Assembly (NCBI GenBank): GCA_900074885.1
Contig: FJUW01000033.1
Span: 186,001-250,000, forward strand
Direction: 5' to 3'
Length of the DNA: 64,000 nt
From: Rhynchosporium graminicola
Taxonomy: Eukaryota; Ascomycota; Leotiomycetes; Helotiales; Ploettnerulaceae
This document shows positions 24,002 through 35,338 of the stretch, piece by piece (position 1 is the first letter of the stretch; every line of letters begins with the position of its first letter). A model generated the notes under the pieces. The model worked only from the letters and a program-made list of their open reading frames with translations. It searched no databases and was not told where the DNA came from. Both the position numbers and the translations under genes were made by a program.

Positions 24002-26238
24002 GTTGGCGATTGGTGATTGTAAAAGCGTACGGGACAGAATTGTTCTGAAGTGTTGCGTAGGTAGTTAGTTGATTGCGAGATCGGTTCTTGTTCTCGCTTA
24101 TTCATGTTTGCTAAATTTCAGGTTGGCAGACAAAGGGGAGCATACCAGAATTGGCTGCTAGCGGCCGGCACTCACGCGGATTGATTGTGCCGGAAGCAGC
24201 CATGAAAAGCTGTTTCCTTTGCAAGCAAAAAGGTTCGATCTGAGGTGAGTCTGAGGAGTTAGGTGCAAGGACTTTCCTTCACCTCGCTTGCGTCATTCAT
24301 GCCTTACAAATGTCAACACCCTGCATGTCACTGCATCTGACAACGAAGCTGTCTATAAAGAGGGAAGCAATTTTTCTATATTGAACGCTGGCTTTATTTG
24401 AAAGGTGAAAAGACGCATAGAAGTAAAGAAGAACTAAAACGATACTTTTTGCTATCGAATAGATCGTTAACAAGTCCCAGATTCAGAGACTGAAATAATA
24501 GTTCGATTATGAAGTCAAACGATTGAAAAACTCAGACAAAGTTCTCCTGTCTTCTATTACAAATCTTGGAATTGGTTGCAAAAAGTTGACAGGGTCATAT
24601 TAGGTATTTAAATATACCATAATCCGTGAGATAGAGATCAGGAGAGACTTTTGAGCAGAATTAGATAACAAAAAAAAATCATGGGTCGGCCCATTGAGGT
24701 GCTGGAAGTGATATTAAGGGCATTATAGTCGGGTTGAAGGTTCTTCATTGGATATGGGTTTATCAGCATAGAAGAGTAAGCAGCTTCTTGGCCTGTTGGA
24801 AAGACTCGCGGATAGGTGTTTGGATTTTGTTTTATTTCCTAGCATTAATTTTCTATTGTGTCGTAGATCGAAATAACATTCTGGTTCTTTGCCCACGACC
24901 AGCTATAAAACTTGACATGACTATTTCGTATATTTAGGTCACGATTATTACTAAGGACACTATTTTGCTTCATGCTCTTATATTGTAACATGTCTAAGTT
25001 TCCTCGCGTCTCAAGACCTGACAAGCCTAGCCTGTTCATCGAACATCGTTAGAATTTGGGATTTGAATGTTTCCGCGCGTCGGTAACTGTATCTTGTCAC
25101 GAGGTTTGTATCGGGGAATCACATCCCAATTTATCGAAATTTCTCCATTGGTCCGTTGTCATCCACTGCGATGCCTTCAATTTAAATCTTAATAGCTCAG
25201 CAATCGAGCCTTTGGAAAAATGTCATGTTGATACTTACCATAAAGTCAGTTTTCATGAGAGTCAGATGAGATATACTCCAGTTGTTTCCTGCTGATATGA
25301 GCAACATGTCGCACTTTGCCTGTGAATTTGTGCCGTGCACTTTCACTTTAAGCAATTCTAACATATTCTCTAGAGGATTATAAGTCTACTCGCCTCGCAC
25401 AGCTTTCGTTACCCCAGCATCATAAAATCCATACTCGGAAATGCATCAAGGCTTGTATCGGCCACCTCGCAAAGCGTCCACGGTTTATTCCATACATCAC
25501 CCCTCGCTTACCGTGGTACCGGTCAATAACAGGATCAAGTAGCTAGGAAAATAGTTGTACAGGGTTGCCGAATATGGAAGTATTGATTCGGGCTGCTACC
25601 ACAGCCAATGGATTTGTAGCCGACTTTCTAGGTCCAACTTTACAGCTCGGTTGCTCTCCACCTCGATGTGAGAATCTAAACAGTGCACGACTATCTGATC
25701 AATGGGTTTGACAGAAGAACAATGTAACACGACAAGTTTTCGCAGAATCCTAATTGCCAATTCAATTTTAGCTAAGAGTTGAAGTGCAAGTTGAAACTGA
25801 GATGTTCCGAGAACCAGAGCATTGGGAGCTCAAATGTCTCGTCTAATTCTGGTCAACAAGCTCCTATTCGCTCGCTAAAGACTGTTTGTGTCCATACCCC
25901 CTGGTGTGATCATGTAGGGATGAGGCTCAGCTGCTCCATAAATTGCATGTTGATCGCTTCTAGATCTTCCACACGATCCCCAGTGTCCCAATTGGCATAT
26001 TTTGCGGGACTTGTGGCGCTTTATCAACGGCTCATCGCAGCTGAAAGTTCGCTTCGAGCTTCGTGCCTTCCAAATCTTGACATTCAACAAGCATGGCATT
26101 CGATAGACAAGAAAATGTGCAGCTAGGCCCAGCGGCGGGCCGAGGTTTCGTGCAACCTCCTCCAAATTATAATACTTGAGGGTATCCCGAAATGTGCACA
26201 AACAGGTTACCCAATTTCGGTCACTCTCATTAGCCATC
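24002..26238. other. 2.2-kb gene-free interval
   Basis: No convincing gene. It is moderately AT-rich, with an A8 run near 24670 and only short frames. A 184-codon minus-strand frame at 25875-26429 runs antisense across the signal peptide of the next gene and lacks any family match. The interval probably holds the promoters of its two divergent neighbours. Confidence 0.5.
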
Positions 26239-27818
26239 ATGAAGTCCTTTACGACCCTTCTCTTTCTCGCATATGGCGCATCTGTGGCTGTCGCTGCAGG
26301 TTGCAGCGCTGACAATTGCGCGAGAGCCGTCACTGGAAACCAAAGAGGCATTATTGCGCAAAGCTCTGCCAAAAAGGACTGCTCAGCCTTTTTGAAAGCC
26401 ACTGTGTATCCATCTACCGTCACGTCCACGTAAGCATGCCTTTAGGCTCCGAAACGATCGATTTTGTCCAGTATACATCTAATCGAATACAGTGTTTCGG
26501 TCACAGTTTTCCCTGCAACAGCTACATACACCTCATTCAGTACAGTAGCTACTGCGATTCTAACAGTGATTGATGGCACATCCACCATCGTAGCAAGCAC
26601 AGAAATAACGACTGAGACCGTGGCGACCGTAACGATAAATCGAAAGCGCGCTATAACGTCGCCCCCAACCTCTGGGACCGTAAAACCAACACCTATTCCA
26701 ACATATGCCAGCGCTTGCAGTGGGACAGTTCGTTACAGCTCCGCCTGTTCCTGCTTCGGGGCCACACGGACAACTGTAAGTAATCTTTTCGAGTTCCTTG
26801 AATCTGTCTTCCATAAGTCATGAAGTGTAATGACAACATTATTTTCATTAGGTAACTATGCCAACTCCTACATTTATAAAAACAATTTCAGTGTCAGCCA
26901 CGGCATCCGCGACGATTGTCTCCTTGGTCACGTACACGTCGATCTATAGCCAAACCATTATTCAAACGATTACGACGACGACTACAGCACAGTCTACTGC
27001 TACTGTACGTCCTATACCTTTTCCTTGTATTCTTACGTATTGCTGACATTTTTTTTAGGCGACGGCCGTAGGTAATGCATACTGTGCAAATGGAAATTCC
27101 GTTAATGGACTTTCTCCGCATTGTCAAATAGGGCCTTGTTCGACGTATGTATATATTTAATCCTTTTGATCCCTCGAACAACTTACTCACGATCAACAAC
27201 AGCTTCAACCTCCGCATCGAAGGCCCATCGGACACAACTTACGAAGGCGTAATTTATACTGGACCCGAGCAAATCACCACCGCGTCCGGAGGAACTCATC
27301 TCTGCAATGGACAGGGGGCCAGCAGTCCATCAGGAACGGCAACCACATCTCTTGCTGATGCAGGAGGCCTCTGCAGATTCGATTTCGATGGCACCTATGA
27401 CAGCCAATTTAACGATTTCTTTATTACACGCATTGGAGCTACAGCCCAACCAAGTAATCAGTTCTGGGGACTCCTCCTCAATTCGGTATTCACTCCGACC
27501 GGTGGATGTCAGACACAACCACAGCCGGGAGATGAACTTCTGTGGGCCTTCGATGCGTTCAATGCGAATGGATTCCTGGACATACAGCCAAGAACGATTA
27601 ATCTACGCCTTGGACAGCTTGCGGAACTCACCGTGACGACATCTAGTGGGAGTAATGCCGGCCAAGTACCGGTTTCTGGGGCTCTTTTCAACAATTTACT
27701 CTCAGACTCCAGAGGGCGGGTCGCCTACGCTGCCAACCAGATCGGGACTTTTAGACTCAAGGCTACCAAAAATGCTTCCATCAGAAGCCCTGCTGTCATT
27801 ATCAACGTCACTGCATAG
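26239..27818 (+). CDS. Secreted protein with Thr-rich stalk and DUF4430-like domain
   Basis: Five exons (26239-26429, 26493-26775, 26852-27004, 27059-27144, 27203-27818) give 442 residues. The first 20 or so residues form a signal peptide (K, then LLFLAYGASVAVAA). Residues from about 65 to 210 are Thr/Ser/Val-rich, like an O-glycosylated stalk, with a small Cys cluster. The C-terminal third has NQFWGLLLN..FTP.GGC then GDELLWAFDAFN, which resembles the transcobalamin C-terminal/DUF4430 fold. It ends in a beta-rich tail resembling an Ig-like module. No GPI signal or catalytic motif is seen. It is likely extracellular or cell-wall associated; the role is unknown and the domain call is from pattern only. 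Confidence 0.75.
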
Positions 27819-28596
27819 ATGCTAGGGATATTTTTTGACTAGAAAAAATCAAGAGATTCTGCCTTGAGAGCTTTTTAGTTCTATTTATCTTCCATATTAT
27901 TTTCGGATTTTGCTGAACGACTTGATCCCTATATATATAAAGAATCTCTCATTGATGTGTTTCTACCACGCGACTGAGGAAAATCAGAAACCCCGGGCTG
28001 AGAACAATCTGGATATATGAGTTATTCAATGTTACTACAGACACATTCGAGTAGGAATTGTTCATTGCTTCAACTCATATGTAACCCACTACCAGACGTT
28101 TACCATATTCAGAGTCGAGGATGGGTGATTTCGTCTTCGAAGAAGCTTTTTGGGGGACCTCTATTAAGCTCACTAACATTACCTCGTGGAGTCATTCACA
28201 GTCATCTGACATGAATGTATTCCTCTGAGTGAAATCTTATAACGATTCTTGCAACTTCAGTTATCAAGTTTTTGCCACTTTTGATTTGCAGCTGTCTACA
28301 TTTATTAGCCCGGGCAAGGTCACGCTTCGCCGGTCAAGAATCAGATCCACCTCAGCCGACGCATTTATCTCTGGGACTAAGCGAGAAGTAAACACAGAAC
28401 ATCTAGCTTCAGTCAACCCTTCTGAAGTCAGGTCATAATACTCAGATGATGATGACTAAATTGGAGTAGCAATACTTGAAGCTTTCGGTATATTAGTAGA
28501 AAGTTCAGGACTGATATAGGTCCTACAATAATAAATAGACCTTCTGCTTAGCTAATATGAAGGCTCGATTTTCATCGAGATAGATAGTCTATTTGT
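27819..28596. other. Intergenic region upstream of the heptamer repeat
   Basis: No gene recognised. Short frames at 28017-28214 and 28229-28438 have no family features. The AT-rich stretch at 27930-27945 is probably part of the 3' end of the preceding gene. Confidence 0.4.
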
Positions 28597-28705
28597 TACT
28601 TGATACTTGATACTTAATACTTAATACTTAATACTTAATACTTAATACTTAATGCTTAATACTTGATACTTGATACTTGATACTTAATACTTAATACTTA
28701 TTAAG
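28597..28705. repeat. Tandem heptanucleotide repeat, about 15 units
   Basis: The unit alternates between TACTTGA and TACTTAA in blocks: about two of the first, a run of the second, three of the first, then the second again. One unit has GCTTAAT. The blockwise order suggests slippage or unequal exchange after a G/A change. Confidence 0.9.
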
Positions 28706-28948
28706 AAAATAAATAAATCTTTTGATAATCTTAGTGAGTTCTAAGGTTAACGCTTTTTATACGGAGATGTTCCTAACGCGATCGCGGGATTAAGGCTCGA
28801 TCCAGAAGCGGCGAGAATTCCTCATTTAGGAAAAGTAACAAAGAATCGAAGAAAAAGAGAAAGGACGCTTGTTCCAAGACCCCAAAACCTCCTCTTTACT
28901 GTCTATCAAAAAGCTCCCCACTTCGAAAATCTTCATCTCATCTCCAGA

Positions 28949-29611
28949 ATGTGCATCATAAAAATAACAACCTCCTACCAAAAATGCGACCACGAAATAT
29001 TGTCGAAGGGCGAGTGCATTCACGGGACGACTTGTCCCATGGAACTCTTTTGCAGTCTCAGAGGAAAAAGAGAGACCGAGAACGGAAATTGTCCTGACTG
29101 TCACGAGACGGAGAAGATGGCTGCGCCACAGAAGATTCTTGCGCAGCCCTGGAAAGACGCTGCTGAAGTTTTCATGGGAGCTGGTAGTGCGAGGAGGAGG
29201 ATGGCAGCGGCGGATTTGGCGATGGCAGAGGCAGATGCTGTTGTCGCTGAGGCAGAAATGGAGGAGAGGCGGGAGAGGAAGAGGGAGATGGACAGGGAAA
29301 GAAGGGGTAATAGGGAAAGTGCGAAGATCGAATCTCCTACGCAGAGAGTATGCCCTCCTCGAAGGACTTCTTCGGCACAGGATTTTGTCAGAATCGAGGT
29401 ACCGATCAAACGAAAGTCAGTTGATCAGGAGAGACGACCGTCACTCGTACGAGTGGAGCGGCCACAGAGTTGGCCTGGGTTGATCAGGGATTGTGCGGTG
29501 ATATTCGCGATGGTATATTTCTCTTTGGCTGTCTTGGGAATGATAACCAAAATTATAATGTGGGACAGAAGTGTAGATGAGGTCCCAGGTCCGGGATGGT
29601 GGTTCATGTAG
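28949..29611 (+). CDS. Small tail-anchored protein with MC..Y..C.H module (tandem member 1)
   Basis: An intronless frame of 220 residues. The N-terminus carries C2, T7, Y10, C13, H15, I17, C23, C29 and C35, then C48-P-D-C51, a likely zinc-binding module. The middle is a highly charged Glu/Arg-rich helix (about 85-120). One hydrophobic segment at about 177-203 lies close to the C-terminus, suggesting a tail-anchored protein with the module in the cytosol. It matches the next gene at C2, T7, Y10, C13, H15, I17, C23 and C29 without gaps. No named family is known to me. The tandem arrangement suggests duplication. Function unknown. Confidence 0.68.
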   Translation: MCIIKITTSYQKCDHEILSKGECIHGTTCPMELFCSLRGKRETENGNCPDCHETEKMAAPQKILAQPWKDAAEVFMGAGSARRRMAAADLAMAEADAVVAEAEMEERRERKREMDRERRGNRESAKIESPTQRVCPPRRTSSAQDFVRIEVPIKRKSVDQERRPSLVRVERPQSWPGLIRDCAVIFAMVYFSLAVLGMITKIIMWDRSVDEVPGPGWWFM

Positions 29612-30063
29612 ACTTCGCCGTTTCAAATATGTAAATTGCCATTGAATACCTTGCAAAGGAGCGCGAAGTAGCGTATCGTTCTAAATAGCAAAAATGGTTT
29701 GAAAAATAGATAAGGCATTTTCGCGAGCTCAGACTGACGTATCGAGTAGAGGATAGGCAAATAGATCCTCGCCTCGCAGGGGAAGATTCTACCTAGCCTT
29801 AATGTTCGTGTTTCAACGCAGTTTAAAATAGCATTTAATGCTGTTTTTCTTCGAGCTCGAAATCATGACCTCGCGAAGCAGAAGCTCAGAAGTCGGACAA
29901 AGGAAGAGGACTAAGTACTTGAAAGCAGCTAACAAGCTTTCGAAGCAGAAGACCTAAAACATACTAAATACTTCTCCAAGCTCCTCTCCTCGACCACCTC
30001 CATAACACTGCTCTTTGATATCAGCAAAGGGCGCCATTCAAATCATCAAGCACAACCCCCAAA
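29612..30063. other. Intergenic region between tandem members 1 and 2
   Basis: 452 bp with no open frame of note. A CT-rich stretch (CTTCTCCAAGCTCCTCTCCTC, about 29970-29990) lies about 75-95 bp before the next start, as in many fungal core promoters. Confidence 0.4.
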
Positions 30064-30534
30064 ATGTGCTACACAATCCTGACCAAAACCTACAAAATCT
30101 GCCTCCACAAAATCAAACGTATCACCCTCTGCACCGACCCCTACTGCTGCTCCTCCACACGCTTTCCAACCTCCTCACTCACACCCGGGCTCTGTCCCGA
30201 CCGCACCTGGGATTCAAATCAAAAATACATCGACACCGAGAGTCCCGTTCCAAAGGCTCTTTCAGAGGCAATAATTGAAAGAAGGCGATGGCTTGCGCGG
30301 AATTTGCTACTGTCGTTTATGTTGTATGGCGTTGTAGCGCTGGTTATCTTCTTCGCTTGGGCTGTTGAGATGGAGCGCAAGAGAGAGGAGATGAATGAGA
30401 GACATAGGATGGAGGATGAGAAGTGGCATGAGATCCACAAGAACATGGCGATTTGGAAAGGGGTGACGGCGGCTATTCCAGTCGTTGGGGATGTTTTAAT
30501 GTTTGCTTTTGGAGAGAGACATACAGATGATTAG
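30064..30534 (+). CDS. Small membrane protein with MC..Y..C.H module (tandem member 2)
   Basis: An intronless frame of 156 residues. C2, T7, Y10, C13, H15, I17, C23, C28, C29 and C44-P-D are visible. The last Cys of the expected C-P-x-C is Arg (R47). A strong membrane segment lies at about 82-105, followed by a charged Met/Glu/Arg-rich helix and a second, weaker hydrophobic stretch near 130-150. The ungapped match of its first 29 residues to member 1, with a different remainder, points to paralogues that keep the module and change the body. Function unknown. Confidence 0.66.
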   Translation: MCYTILTKTYKICLHKIKRITLCTDPYCCSSTRFPTSSLTPGLCPDRTWDSNQKYIDTESPVPKALSEAIIERRRWLARNLLLSFMLYGVVALVIFFAWAVEMERKREEMNERHRMEDEKWHEIHKNMAIWKGVTAAIPVVGDVLMFAFGERHTDD

Positions 30535-30979
30535 GAATATACAAGCTCCTGAGATGCATCTTTGCTCGAATAATGTTGACTGAATATGAGGCTTAGGCAC
30601 GTTGGATATCGATTAACTTGATCGGTACGCGGATAGATTTTCAAGCGCTCTGAAACCCACCTAAAGTTATCCAAACTCTTATTCTATGCTCTCCTTTCCT
30701 CTGCATTTGCTATCTAATGGCTCTACTGTGATTTAATCGGGATCCTCCATCGGAAGCGTAGGCTTCTCCCATAAGTCATTCCGCAAACAGCCACTTTGAC
30801 GAAAAGTCTTCGCGAATACTAGAACAAAGCCAAGCAATGAAAGAAAACGCAACTAAGCGAAGCAACAAAGAGATGGAGAACCAAGGTCGAAATGAACTCA
30901 CACATAGTATTGACTCCGAGATCAAGCAAGTCGTAATTCCATTCGCAATTAAAAGGCTTCACCACGGACGGTACTCAAG
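30535..30979. other. Intergenic region between tandem members 2 and 3
   Basis: 445 bp without a recognised feature. A 72-codon frame beginning at 30837 overlaps the start of member 3 in another frame and is taken as incidental. Confidence 0.35.
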
Positions 30980-32203
30980 ATGTGTCGAATCTCTCTACGA
31001 ACGACGTATAGTTGTAACCACAAGACAACGAGAGTGTTCCACTGCAATCAAGTAAGATATACCTCACTCTCCCCCACCCACCCCCATCCCTCCCTCGCTC
31101 GCAGCAATCAACCTTGACAATGTATATATCACTCACGTACCAACACCATCAAGCCCAACTGCCTCACTCCCAACGCCACAACCCCCCTTCAAAACACCAG
31201 CTCAACACTCTGCCCCATCTGCAATCCCTCCAAACATTCCTCCGCGAGATCCAGCCAACTTCCTGCACAACCCGTCCCCAAAATCACACAGGACTCTACG
31301 CTTCTCGACAATCTCTCAGCCCTGTCATCTAAACATCTAAGAATCGCTCTCATGCCAGCTCTACCCATCATCCTCCTCGTCCTCCTCCCAATCATCAACT
31401 CCTCATCTCCATCAGAACCAGACCTGAGAACCTCCACCCCCCTCCAACTCCTCAACATCCTCATCACCACCCTCCTCCTCCTCTCAACCCTCACCCACCC
31501 CTCACACCACTCCAAACCCCCCTCCCCCTGGTCCAATCACCCCCTCCCCCGCACCAGAAAATCCCAACCCCAATCCCCCCACGAAACCGAGCGCGCCTAC
31601 CGCGACCGTCTCCTCAGCGAAGAGATCTACGCCACGCAGAGGCGATACAGCATCAACCCCTCGACGCCCCGCTCGCCGCCTTTCCTGCTCGCGCCGCCAA
31701 GTACACCTGCCACGCCCGCTCACGCGCATTCTTCTTCGTCCTCCGCTTCGTCAGGGGCGTATTCGTGGGCGAGGTATCTCTCTTGGGGGTTTATAGCTGT
31801 TCTGGTCATTGTGTGGCTTGGAGATCATGGGGATGGTACACCAAGCGACATGAGTGATGTGGACACGCGACAGGTAGGCGAAGAGGGGTTAGCGTATGGC
31901 CCCGAACCACCGCCGCCGCAGTCGTTGCTTGCTAGTTTGACTTCCCATGGGTGGTGGTTTGGTGTTTGGTTTGTCATTTTATCCGTTTATTGGGCTGTTA
32001 GTGTTGGAGAGGCTTGGATGCGTGTGGAGGAGGAGGATGAGGATAGAGATGGTGATGTAGGTATAGATGTCTTTGCCACCGGGATCTCAAAGCTCGATAC
32101 TCAGTACGAGGCAGATGAAAACGCATATGAACGAGCACGTGGGCGAGAATGGGAGCGGAAGAGAGGAGAAAATGCTTCGTTGAGTGGTATGGCTGGGCGA
32201 TAG
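30980..32203 (+). CDS. Multi-TM protein with MC..Y.C.H module (tandem member 3)
   Basis: Two exons (30980-31051 and 31154-32203; 102-nt intron with GTAAGA donor and AAG acceptor) give 373 residues. This model restores the module: C2, T8, Y10, C12, H14, C22, C27 and C44-P-I-C47. An intronless alternative starting at 31352 (283 residues) would lose it. A two-intron version with acceptors CAG at about 31105 and 31193 is also frame-compatible. The body has four hydrophobic segments (the first two just after 31352), a Ser/Pro-rich loop, a W-rich last segment and an acidic-to-basic tail. Function unknown. The 5' exon rests on family pattern and frame closure; the large exon is safer. Confidence 0.6.
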
Positions 32204-32926
32204 AGAAGAAGTTCTCTTTGGTCCACAAATTAGTCGGGTACTCTCCACAGATAATCAAGCGAGGGGAAGGGAAATAATACATCATGCAATATCCAATCAG
32301 AATTCACATCACAGTGCAATGATCATTTTCAGATGCGAAGGGAGAATAGAGTCAGACAACATGATAAAAATCTCGCCACTAATCAGCGATATAACAACAT
32401 CGATCGCCTAGCCTCGCCTATGCGCTCATAAAAGTGAAGAAGTAAAGGAAGTACTTCCGATCCATCGAAAAACATACACAAAACATACAGCAGGCAGCAA
32501 GGCGCTACGTGACAAATTTTTGAAGAAACCAAAGAGGGTATTGTTATGATCCATCTGCCTCCCAGATCAATATTCCTCCATCATAGTCTGCGCTTCTCAT
32601 GTTTTCCGCTTTCCTTCGCGCACCGTATCGAGGTACCGTTTCCTTCTCAGAACAGCTGTAGAAAAGGGTGAAGCGCCCAGCGCGGTAGAATCGAAAATCA
32701 ATACGCTATCGCACATCTCTCGGATTTCGTGTCCCTCTTGTGGTGGTGCCCCCCTAGCGTCCTCGTGAATGGTACAAAGCATGCATGCGCGCAACGAAGT
32801 AAGGGGTATGCAAATCGATCAAACAAAAGAAAAATGTGTATCACAACGAAAATAATCGCCTGTCTCTGGTATCATGGTACTTCCAAAGCAAACCCCGGGG
32901 TTGTAAGACATGCTTAATAGGACAGA
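32204..32926. other. Convergent intergenic region
   Basis: 723 bp between converging genes. No gene, repeat or RNA recognised. Confidence 0.4.
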
Positions 32927-34621
32927 TCAGCGCTTGATTTCGCGGTGCTTAAGTCTGCTCGTCCTCCATCCCTCGTACCAAAGCTCCCGACTTGCTTCTC
33001 TCAACTCCCCTCGCCATTCGCTGAACACGGCTTCCTTTAGGCGCACGAAGTCGCAATGCTCAACGTCGAATGGATCGGCGAAACCCCAGGGGAACTTTCT
33101 GCCAATAACACCAGGTTCGTAGATATCCGGACTGATGATCGATAGAGGTAAATATGGTGTTTCTTGTGAATCGGCTTCTTCGCGCCTCTGACTGTGACGA
33201 CGGACAGAGCCTGATGAGAGTCTGTTGGATTTTGGAGTTCTGGTGACATCCTGGTTCTGGGTTGGGAACTCATCACCGGAGGACTTGTCGGATTCTTCGT
33301 CCTCATCTCCCTCATCTATACGGTTGACGTCTTTAGTAGGACTATCTGGGTCGAACTCATCAAGTCCTAGAGCCTCGAGGGGATCAAGATTGGCCTTTCG
33401 CAAGCTATCCGAGACAATCTTCTTGAGATGGCTCATATGAGCTGTGGTAAGGGTGTCCGCCTTGGAAATGACAGGTACAACGGTCGTCTTGCCCTGAAGA
33501 GATCGCAAGACCTGCAGATCAAGATCCTCGTCGAGACCACCGATAATTTTAGGGGAAGAATCGTACTTTCCATTGGTAGCGTGTCCGTTGCCAATCACCG
33601 TTGAGATCTTGGATGCCGCGACATTTCTGTCCAAACGGAGCGGGTCGAGTAGGAGGAAGGCACAGTGGATATGGGTATCTTGAACGCCAGGTGCTCGTAT
33701 GACCTTCATCTCTTCGGTGAAGGTCTCTTCGAATTTGCTCTCGAGGAATGAGGACATCTCTCGAAGTTGCAAATCAACGACATTCTTCTCTAAGCCTTCC
33801 GAGTCCCACAAAGTGAGACCAATGCGCTCACCATCAATTTCAGTCTCCAAATAATGAGATTCGAAATTGCCGACCTTTGTGCTTTTGGGAGCGAATATGT
33901 CTTCTGCAAGTTCGGTGGGACGATTGGACTTCTTCTTTGGCGGGAGAGCTAATGAGGTCTTGAGGAATTCGAGAAACGACGTCTTTCCGGATGAACGCGC
34001 ACCGATTATCAAGATGCTACATTGTGTCAGTTTCCGTGCCCGTCTTGGAAGATGCGAAACTTACTTGAATGGTGTTGGGTCCTTTCTTCTCCTGATTCGG
34101 CGAGGGCTATTGATTGAGCTAACAGCGCTACTTGCGTAGCTGTATCTTCCACGATGGGTCATGCTCTCGCTACGAGCGTATGGATCCACCCAATCGCCAT
34201 TTCGACTGCCGGTTGATGGAATGGGTGGAATTGGAATACTGCCAACCATGGTCGATGCATGAGGGGGATCCATCGAAGCACGACCGTTCTGATATCCTGC
34301 AGATCTGTTTGATATGATGGCAACTGAGTCAGGTCGCTCTTCGCCGCCAAAGGGAAGGTTTGCTGGTTTCTGGCCGTTGTAAAGATCTGGAAGACGAGGA
34401 GGTGATCTGGGGATTGTGGCAGCTTCTCGTCGCTGCCTCTCGAGTTCTTGTTCCCGTGCTAATGCTTGTTGCTTCTTGCTGCCTTTCAATTCAGTCGACT
34501 TCGATCTGCGTAACAAGAGTCCGAGGGAGGAGCGACGGGGAGGACTCGTCTCTGTCATTGCCGATAACTTCTCTGCGGAAGGTGGTAACTGGCTCACACT
34601 TGGTCTCGATGAAGAAACCAT
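32927..34621 (-). CDS. Divergent septin-type GTPase
   Basis: Two exons (34065-34621 and 32927-34016; 48-nt intron) give 548 residues. The first 185 residues are disordered and Ser/Pro/Arg-rich. The GTPase domain has a P-loop G191-A-R-S-S-G-K-T, a degenerate G3 D257-S-E-G, a G4 S370-K-A-D, and near the end the septin-unique W496-G followed by an E-H-C-D-F motif. An acidic Ser-rich insert lies between G4 and the septin-unique element. No C-terminal coiled coil remains. Septins form cortical filaments at septa and tips; this one is divergent and may not bind GTP normally (S-K-A-D instead of A-K-A-D, D-S-E-G instead of D-x-x-G with Pro). The intron splits the P-loop region from the extension. Confidence 0.82.
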
Positions 34622-35298
34622 GGTCGAGGCTGACTGGATATGGGCGAGTCTCGAAAGCGGGATGTGCCGTTAACTTGTCGCTACCAATTTAGGTTGAATC
34701 AAATCGAACCTGCAGTTCGGAAATGAACGAGTTTTATCAGCTGAGATGGAAGAGGGAGTGAGTATTCCGAATCTGCGACAACGGGGCGCGATCGATCGAA
34801 CGGGCCAAGGTGAATGTCCCCAAGGCTTGTATGTTCGGTCTGCGAAGGTGCTGGTGGGACAAAGAGGTTGTTTCGGAAGCGGAGCTGGAGCTAGAACTGA
34901 AGCTCGAGGCGCGAAAGCATATATGTACGTACGTACGTGTTTCGCTAGGATTCGTATCGGTCGAAGAGCGCAAAGTTGTAGCTATCGAAGTCACGACGAT
35001 TTCGTAAGGCAAAACGAATGTCGCGAGTACCAAAAGCCGTTTGCTAGTGAGTGGAGTGAAGAGAAGGTAGGTAGCTAAGGGAAATAGCTGTACGTGCGTG
35101 CGTGCAGTAGTTGGAAGAGGGGACCAGCCGTGCGGAGAATTGCTGTGGGTGGTGAACTAAGGCAGGCAGGCTGATCGAAGAGAAGATCAGGTGGAGGGAG
35201 GTACGGTAGGGCCGGAGAGGGAAGCAAGATATCAATCTGCAAATGATATGGAGGGAGGAAAGGGGGTAGGGAATCAGGGTAAAGGCGGAGGAGAAGGT

Positions 35299-35338
35299 GG
35301 AGGTGAGGGTGAAGGTGAAGGTGAAGGTGAAGGTGAAG
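35299..35338. repeat. (GGTGAA)n hexanucleotide repeat
   Basis: About six units, the first imperfect (GGTGAG). Read on the minus strand it gives a Thr-Phe run in an otherwise meaningless frame. Confidence 0.9.

Noticed and set aside
24225..24245. tRNA B-box-like GGTTCGATC
   Set aside because: No A-box at a suitable distance and no cloverleaf stem could be formed around it.
25875..26429. 184-codon minus-strand frame
   Set aside because: It overlaps, antisense, the signal peptide and first exon of the secreted protein, opens without family features and is explained by the coding constraint of the other strand.
28597..28705. CRISPR-like array
   Set aside because: The 7-bp units are contiguous without spacers, in a eukaryotic genome.
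31352..32203. Intronless gene starting at 31352
   Set aside because: The frame is open 198 nt upstream of that ATG, and an upstream exon restores the Cys/His module found in its neighbours, so the longer spliced model is preferred.
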